From NCBI GenBank assembly GCA_045636145.1, contig JAZTWV010000015.1, positions 5,883-69,882 on the forward strand: a stretch of DNA of 64,000 bases, read 5' to 3'. This DNA comes from Flemingiibacterium sp045636145. Its GTDB lineage: Bacteria > Bacillota > Clostridia > Oscillospirales > CAG-272. Made by a program: the position numbers and the translations under genes. Below, piece after piece: positions 60,208 through 64,000 of the stretch. The notes below the pieces were generated by a model. It saw only the letters and a list, made by a program, of their open reading frames with translations. It was not told the DNA's origin and searched no databases. Every line of letters begins with the position of its first letter. The first letter of the stretch is position 1.

Positions 60208-61257
60208 TTAAAATATCTTCATTACTTCATCAAGCTCCGAAAGCGATATACTTCTTATAACCGCTTTGCCGAGCTTTTCAAGAAGTATAAACTTTACCGA
60301 ATCGGCAGTGCGTTTTTTGTCGGAGCGGACGATCTTCATAAGCTCCTCTGCCGGATAGTCCATTACCGTTGGAAGCGACCATTTTTCAAGTACACCGCGG
60401 ATTCTTGATTCATACTCACTGCTGTACCCGAGAGCTGACCCGATCCGTGCCGCATACAGCATTCCGATACCGACCGATTCACCGTGAGAGAACCGTTCAA
60501 ATCCGCCAAGCTTTTCTACCGCGTGTCCCACGGTATGACCGTAATTAAGTATAGCGCGGATCCCCTGCTCAAACTCGTCTTCCTCAACCACTCTCGCCTT
60601 TATCTTCATACAGCGGTATATGAGCTCCGAGCGGGATATAGTTTTGTTTTCGATTCCAATGAAAAGCTCTTCATCGGCAATGCATCCGTATTTTATAGCC
60701 TCGCCCATTCCGTCGTCCATATAACGCTTTGGCAGTGTATCAAGGAAACGGCTGTCTGCAATCACCGCAGCAGGCTGATGGAAAGCACCCACAAGATTCT
60801 TTCCGATGGAAAGATCAACGCCGGTCTTGCCGCCGATGGATGAGTCTATCTGTGAGAGGAGCGTGGTGGGTATTTGCAGTACCGCAACGCCGCGAAGGTA
60901 CGTTGCCGCCGCAAACCCTGCCATATCTCCGCACACACCGCCTCCGAGAGCGATAATAAGCGACTTTCTCGTAAGACTCGCCGACGCAAACGACGTATAC
61001 ATATCGGAAACTGTCTCAAGGCGTTTGCTAAGCTCACCTGCCGGGAAAATATGCTCACCGGCAAGCTCCGCGCCGCACTTTGAAAGCTCCGTTTTAATAT
61101 GCTCGCCCCAAAGTGCGTGCACATTGCTGTCAGAGACGAGAAATACTCTGTCATAGACTGATCCAGCAAATACTTTTGCAAGTGCCTCCGATAAAATATC
61201 CTCGCCCGAATATATATTGTAACTGCCGCCTGAATGGGCGACTTTTATTTGTTTCAT
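60208..61257 (-). CDS. aroB: 3-dehydroquinate synthase
   Basis: 349 aa. NAD+ site SLIIALGGGVCGDMAGFAAATYLRG, IPTTLLSQIDSSIGGKTGVD, and zinc ligands in NYGHTVGHAVE and HGESVGIGM. Second step of the shikimate pathway. First gene of the leftward run with aroA, the DUF362 gene, ispE and the foldase lipoprotein. RBS GAGGTAC. Confidence 0.96.
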   Translation of the reverse strand: MKQIKVAHSGGSYNIYSGEDILSEALAKVFAGSVYDRVFLVSDSNVHALWGEHIKTELSKCGAELAGEHIFPAGELSKRLETVSDMYTSFASASLTRKSLIIALGGGVCGDMAGFAAATYLRGVAVLQIPTTLLSQIDSSIGGKTGVDLSIGKNLVGAFHQPAAVIADSRFLDTLPKRYMDDGMGEAIKYGCIADEELFIGIENKTISRSELIYRCMKIKARVVEEDEFEQGIRAILNYGHTVGHAVEKLGGFERFSHGESVGIGMLYAARIGSALGYSSEYESRIRGVLEKWSLPTVMDYPAEELMKIVRSDKKRTADSVKFILLEKLGKAVIRSISLSELDEVMKIF

Positions 61258-61294
61258 GATAGTGTACCTCTTGAATATTTAACCATACACTAAT

Positions 61295-61323
61295 ACTATA
61301 TCACAAATCTCGCCGATTTGCAA
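61295..61323 (-). promoter_or_regulatory. Promoter of the aroB operon
   Basis: On the minus strand TTGCAA (61323-61318), 17-bp spacer, TATAGT (61300-61295), 38 bp before the aroB ATG. Confidence 0.72.
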
Positions 61324-61434
61324 TGATACAGGCGGTAAATTTTAAGTTTTTTCATAAATTCCGGTATATTTAAGCCAAAAGAGAAGCTATATTTGAAAAA
61401 TATGTTAAATGTTTTCATTACTTTCGGAAACCAC

Positions 61435-61464
61435 TTGACAACATATCGTTTTTTGAAGTATAAT
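61435..61464 (+). promoter_or_regulatory. Promoter of the AI-2E family permease gene
   Basis: TTGACA (61435-61440), 18-bp spacer, TATAAT (61459-61464). Confidence 0.8.
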
Positions 61465-61499
61465 TTTAATAAGTAGTAATATCTAACGGAGGAACTGAG

Positions 61500-62912
61500 T
61501 TGAAAATCGACTGGAATCGCAAATATACAACAATTGCGGTATATGCGGTAGTCACAGCATTTGCAATAATGCTGCTGTTCACGCTGTTTGTAAATTTTGA
61601 CGGTGTTTCATCATTCTTTTCCGCACTTAACGGAATAATGATGCCGTTTTACATCGGACTTGCCGTAGCATACATCGCAAATCCAATAATGAAGATGGCA
61701 GAAAAGCATATTTTTCGCTTTAAGGTCACTTCAAACCGCAGGTTTAATCTGAAACGCGGACTTTCCATAACGCTGGCACTGATTATTTTGCTGATAATCC
61801 TGACCATCCTCGTTCTTTTGATTATACCGCAGGTCATACTGAGTCTCACCGACCTGGCATCAAAAATGAGCGGTTATATAGACAGCACTGTGGCATGGCT
61901 GGATGAATTTTTGCCGGACACTATATTTGACAGTGCAAATCTTACCCTTGAAAATTTCTTTAATTCCCTCGTAAATTATTTTACCAATTCTTCCATCGGT
62001 GCAGAGCTTTCCGATATTTCCGCACAGCTTGATCTCATTTCCGATAACCTTGACACGCTTATCACCAATTCATTTACAATAATCAAGGATTATGTTCCTG
62101 TAGTATTTGACGCCTTTGCAGGCATGGCAAACGGTGTGTTCAATGTGATTCTCGGAATATTCTTCGCAATATATACACTGTCCTCCAAGGAGAAGCTTAT
62201 TGCACAGGTAAAAAAGGTTATTCGCGCATTCAGCACAGAGCAGCTGTACAACAGCATCCTTGAATTCGGAAACTTTACCAACAAAACCTTCGGTTCATAT
62301 CTTATCGGTAAGATCCTTGACTCCTTCGTTGTGGGAATCATTATGTTCATCGCCTGTGCAATAGCACGCATACCTTATGCGCCTCTTGTAAGCGTTCTTG
62401 TGGCGATTACCAACATCATCCCCATCATCGGTCCTTTTATAGGGGCGATTCCGGGCGTTCTCATAATCTTCATCGTCGATCCTTCAAAGGTGCTTATTTT
62501 CATCATCATCAACATCCTGCTTCAGCAGATAGATGGTAATATCATCGTTCCGAAGATTCTCGGCGAAACCACAGGTCTCAGCTCTCTTTGGGTGCTCTTC
62601 TCCATCACAGTGATGGGCGGACTTTGGGGCCTCACGGGAATGTTTATAAGTGTTCCGATCTTCGCTGTACTGTATATGCTCTTTAAGCTCTACATTGAAA
62701 AGCGCCTTCGTCAAAAAGAGCTTCCTACTGAGACTTTCGAATATTATACCGACCGCGAAAACCGTGCATTCCAGAATCACGATGACTACAATCACTCCTT
62801 TGCGGCACACATAAAGGCTTCGGCTGACACTCTTGCAAAGCAGTCCCCTATCGGTAAATTCTCGGAAAAGCTAAAAAAGAAAAAGCAGGACAAAAATAAT
62901 AAAGATCAATAA
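61500..62912 (+). CDS. AI-2E family membrane transporter (PerM/YhhQ type)
   Basis: 470 aa starting at TTG (61500), 7 nt from GGAGG. About eight membrane segments with a long extracytoplasmic part (about 100-230) between the third and fourth, then ARIPYAPLVSVLVAITNIIPIIGPFIGAIPGVLII and QQIDGNIIVPKILGETTGLS, both typical of the family. A charged, Lys-rich C-terminal tail (about 400-470). Members export autoinducer-2 or exchange Na+/H+; which applies here cannot be told. Single gene. Confidence 0.92.
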   Translation: MKIDWNRKYTTIAVYAVVTAFAIMLLFTLFVNFDGVSSFFSALNGIMMPFYIGLAVAYIANPIMKMAEKHIFRFKVTSNRRFNLKRGLSITLALIILLIILTILVLLIIPQVILSLTDLASKMSGYIDSTVAWLDEFLPDTIFDSANLTLENFFNSLVNYFTNSSIGAELSDISAQLDLISDNLDTLITNSFTIIKDYVPVVFDAFAGMANGVFNVILGIFFAIYTLSSKEKLIAQVKKVIRAFSTEQLYNSILEFGNFTNKTFGSYLIGKILDSFVVGIIMFIACAIARIPYAPLVSVLVAITNIIPIIGPFIGAIPGVLIIFIVDPSKVLIFIIINILLQQIDGNIIVPKILGETTGLSSLWVLFSITVMGGLWGLTGMFISVPIFAVLYMLFKLYIEKRLRQKELPTETFEYYTDRENRAFQNHDDYNHSFAAHIKASADTLAKQSPIGKFSEKLKKKKQDKNNKDQ

Positions 62913-62915
62913 CGC

Positions 62916-62952
62916 AAACGCTCCCGAGCATTTTTGCTCGGGAGCGTTTTTC
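62916..62952 (+). terminator. Terminator after the AI-2E family gene
   Basis: 15-bp perfect stem AAACGCTCCCGAGCA (62916-62930)/TGCTCGGGAGCGTTT (62935-62949), then TTTCTG. Confidence 0.93.
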
Positions 62953-62974
62953 TGTATTGTGTGGATCAGAACAT

Positions 62975-63004
62975 AAAAAAAGCCGTGCTGTGCACGGCTT
63001 TTCT
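62975..63004 (-). terminator. Terminator after ftsZ
   Basis: Stem GCCGTGC (62982-62988)/GCACGGC (62992-62998) with an A run at 62975-62981, i.e. a U run on the minus strand, 11 bp after the ftsZ stop. Confidence 0.88.
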
Positions 63005-63014
63005 GCATATTCAA

Positions 63015-64000
63015 TTATCTGCCCTTGTTGTTGCGGAGAATACCGAGTATCTCGCCGAAATCGTCATCGGAGATGAGCTCGTCGCCCTGCTCCTGCTTAG
63101 CACCTTCTTCGGATGCATCATTTGCCTTGGTTTCAGCCGAAGCAGTTCCGGCAGTGGTATTTGCCTGAGACTCAACGGTAGACTGCATACTCTTGGGAGC
63201 GCTGTCGAAGCCTGTAGCGATAACGGTAATGCGCATTTCATCCTCAAGGGTAGGATCGAATGCCACACCGAAGATAACATTGGCATCAACGTGTGCTTCA
63301 TCCTTAACCATATTGGAAGCGGTGTCAACATCCTCAAGAGTCATATCCGCAGAACCGGTAATGGAGAGGATTATGCCGCGTGCGCCTGCGATAGAGGTTT
63401 CAAGCAGCGGGCTGGAGATTGCAGCCTTTGCTGCAAGAGCCGCCTTTTCCTTACCTGTAGCACTGCCCACACCCATATGAGCGTAGCCTGCGTTGGTCAT
63501 GATAGCGGTAACGTCTGCAAAGTCGAGGTTGATGAAGCCGTCAACCGCGATAAGCTCTGCAACGCTCTGTACACCGTGACGAAGAACGTCATCGGCAACC
63601 TCAAATGCATTTACGAGGGTTATTCTTGTATCGGATACCTGTTTAAGTCTTTCGTTGGGAACAATAATGAGGGAGTCAACTACCTCAATAAGATTCTTGA
63701 TGCCTGCCTCAGCCTGAGCCATACGAACCTTGCCCTCGAAAGCGAAAGGCTTGGTTACAACACCGACAGTAAGTATGCCCATGTCTCTTGCGGTCTTTGC
63801 TACGATAGGAGCGGCACCTGTACCTGTACCGCCGCCCATACCTGCGGTTACGAATACCATCTGTGTGCCCTCGAGCATCTTCTTGATCTCTTCGAGAGAT
63901 TCTTCTGCGGCTCTTGCGCCGATTTCGGGGTTAGCGCCTGCGCCGCGACCCTTGGTGATCTTCTCACCGATGTCGATCTTGGTAACAGCGTTGGATCTTG
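63015..64000 (-). CDS. ftsZ: Cell division protein FtsZ (5' end outside window)
   Basis: The frame is open to the window edge; 328 residues are visible and roughly the first 60 are missing. RSNAVTKIDIGEKITKGRGAGANPEIG, the tubulin signature GMGGGTGTGAAP (GTP loop) and NLDFADVTAIMTNAG with the T7 catalytic Asp are seen. The acidic C-terminal linker (about 45 residues) ends in DFGEILGILRNNKGR, close to the usual conserved tail for FtsA/SepF. It forms the division ring. Confidence 0.97.
   Translation of the reverse strand, partial: RSNAVTKIDIGEKITKGRGAGANPEIGARAAEESLEEIKKMLEGTQMVFVTAGMGGGTGTGAAPIVAKTARDMGILTVGVVTKPFAFEGKVRMAQAEAGIKNLIEVVDSLIIVPNERLKQVSDTRITLVNAFEVADDVLRHGVQSVAELIAVDGFINLDFADVTAIMTNAGYAHMGVGSATGKEKAALAAKAAISSPLLETSIAGARGIILSITGSADMTLEDVDTASNMVKDEAHVDANVIFGVAFDPTLEDEMRITVIATGFDSAPKSMQSTVESQANTTAGTASAETKANDASEEGAKQEQGDELISDDDFGEILGILRNNKGR

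Overview
The window reads as chromosome of an uncultured, spore-forming, Gram-positive member of the Clostridia (Oscillospirales-like is my best guess; there is no 16S here). Reasons: a SpoIIID regulator, three secreted proteins with S-layer homology (SLH) domains, the GlgC/GlgD pair, a split ThrE exporter, a FeoB-associated Cys-rich peptide, an M23 peptidase resembling SpoIIQ, SigA promoters of the TTGACA-17-TATAAT type and strong AGGAGG ribosome sites. No phage, CRISPR array, rRNA operon or complete insertion sequence was seen. Almost all of it is ordinary core genome; novelty lies in regulatory DNA and a few divergent genes.

Layout: 1-5 kb, an SLH repeat protein, an M23 peptidase and a split threonine/serine exporter. 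5-12 kb, a flavodoxin-fold reductase, then a rightward run: ROK glucokinase, PAP2 phosphatase, YbaK editing domain, DUF512 radical SAM, der, plsY. 11.8-12.3 kb, a small flavodoxin-like gene with an unusually structured leader. 12.4-22.7 kb, a complete leftward glycogen operon glgB-glgC-glgD-glgA-glgP-GH13 for synthesis and breakdown. 22.8-30.4 kb, recQ, spoIIID, an SLH phosphodiester glycosidase, mscL and an acyltransferase. 30.5-38.2 kb, htpG, a DMT transporter, aroC, a prephenate-dehydratase-like gene, a uroporphyrinogen-decarboxylase-like gene, a TSCPD protein and a phosphosugar mutase. 38.2-45.8 kb, an XRE regulator divergent from a TM2 protein, tRNA-His/tRNA-Arg, the feoA-feoB iron operon divergent from a DtxR-type regulator, a SulP transporter and ilvE. 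46-49.1 kb, an SLH protein, a folate ECF S component under a THF riboswitch, tRNA-Met/tRNA-Glu. 49.3-55.5 kb, trxB, a Crp/Fnr regulator, trxA and sbcDC. 55.5-61.3 kb, a leftward run aroB-aroA-DUF362-ispE-foldase lipoprotein. 61.5-64 kb, an AI-2E family permease and ftsZ (5' end outside).

How the genes fit together: the glycogen cluster works with the glucokinase and phosphosugar mutase (glucose, glucose-6-P, glucose-1-P, ADP-glucose, glycogen). aroB, aroA and aroC lie in two separate operons of the shikimate pathway. trxB and trxA flank a Crp/Fnr gene, and both promoters carry the same palindrome GTGACTNNGTCAC at exactly the same distance from the -10 box, which points to a small thioredoxin regulon. 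The feo promoter and its surroundings carry three GTTAG-N6-CTAAC sites next to a DtxR-family gene. The XRE/TM2 pair shares a control region with matching operator half-sites. The least explained element is the leader of the 139-aa flavodoxin-like gene (12264-12330, minus strand), which can fold as an H-type pseudoknot just upstream of the Shine-Dalgarno sequence.
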